Shown piece by piece: positions 63,699 through 64,000 of a stretch of DNA of 64,000 bases. The notes under the pieces are model-generated. The model was not told the origin of the DNA. It ran no database searches and saw only the letters and a list, made by a program, of their open reading frames with translations. Position 1 is the stretch's first letter. Every line of letters starts with the position of its first letter. The position numbers and the translations under genes are program-made. This DNA is from Marsupella aquatica (Eukaryota; Marchantiophyta): NCBI GenBank assembly GCA_973895155.1, contig OZ316899.1, forward strand, positions 9,362,001 through 9,426,000, read 5' to 3'.

Positions 63699-64000
63699 GT
63701 TTCCCAAATCCACATAGGGAATGATCTGACATCCCTTAAAATGACAAACTTTGAGGCTCAACGTTAAAGCACCTGTACGTACCAGTTACGGCCAAGAATA
63801 CCATTACGGACAACGTGCGTAGAGAAATCGTATGACCCGGAACGATACTTATAATGATACAACGTGCGTAGAACGACCGTATGACCCGCAACGTACTTAT
63901 AATGATAATTGTACCGCAAAGAAGGTACCTATGCCAGCAGCCGCCAAGAAGGTACATTTCTGCAATGTGTGGATGTGGTACGTTCTGCACGTCGTGGTCT
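63699..64000. other. upstream flank of the MULE gene with a 49-bp tandem duplication
   Basis: Two copies of 'acaacgtgcgtagaa/ga..cgtatgacccg.aacg.tacttataatgat' abut at 63809-63907, with a third partial start following. No gene is supported; it may be the MULE 5' region. Confidence 0.7.

Overview
This looks like nuclear DNA of a plant-lineage eukaryote (streptophyte). The pointers are Ty3/gypsy retrotransposons with Athila-like RT/integrase, a methionine-tRNA-type primer site, GT-AG introns, and an interstitial TTTAGGG telomere motif. A cytosine-methyltransferase-bearing retroelement remnant fits a charophyte alga such as Chara or Klebsormidium, but the species is a guess. I see no convincing host housekeeping gene. 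Nearly everything recognisable is a transposon, a decayed transposon, or a transposon-like multi-exon gene, separated by low-complexity sequence. I found no rRNA, tRNA or CRISPR features.

Layout. 0.5-3.6 kb: a decayed ~800-codon reading frame of unknown family (copy A, minus strand) flanked on both sides by GCGCATAAGC-type repeats. 4.0-8.7 kb: a truncated plus-strand Ty3/gypsy element (LTR, PBS, gag, protease, RT, RNase H; no integrase). 8.9-11.5 kb: a minus-strand retroelement remnant with a gag-like segment, a retropepsin and a C5 cytosine methyltransferase. 14.5-17.6 kb: copy B of the ~800-codon frame, with AACTCGTAA-type repeats at both ends. 18.0-51.6 kb: a very large inverted repeat (arms about 4.6 and 5.1 kb, spacer about 8.4 kb). 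Each arm holds a multi-exon transposase-like gene. The spacer holds AT-hook, RING/coiled-coil and possible RPA-like gene remnants.

The left arm is split by a complete, young 15,538-bp Ty3/gypsy element (21522-37059, minus strand) with 5-bp ATTTA target duplications and two 4,657-bp LTRs. Each LTR carries a long sense reading frame of about 1,206 codons. Order on the minus strand: 5' LTR, PBS, gag, (UAG), protease, pol, PPT, 3' LTR with its ORF. A related solo LTR (54056-58773, plus strand) keeps a decayed copy of the same LTR ORF.

51.6-54 kb: a 37-bp tandem array, a fragment of the MULE gene found further right, an F-box-like pseudogene and a head-to-head telomere motif. 58.8-59.7 kb: a second F-box-like gene. 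59.9-63.7 kb: a broken Mutator-like (MULE) transposase gene with a SWIM zinc finger.

The nesting gives a relative history. The transposase-like gene was duplicated in inverted orientation, and one arm was later interrupted by the LTR element. Separately, an F-box-like gene was duplicated and a second LTR element inserted into the 3' flank of one copy and collapsed to a solo LTR.
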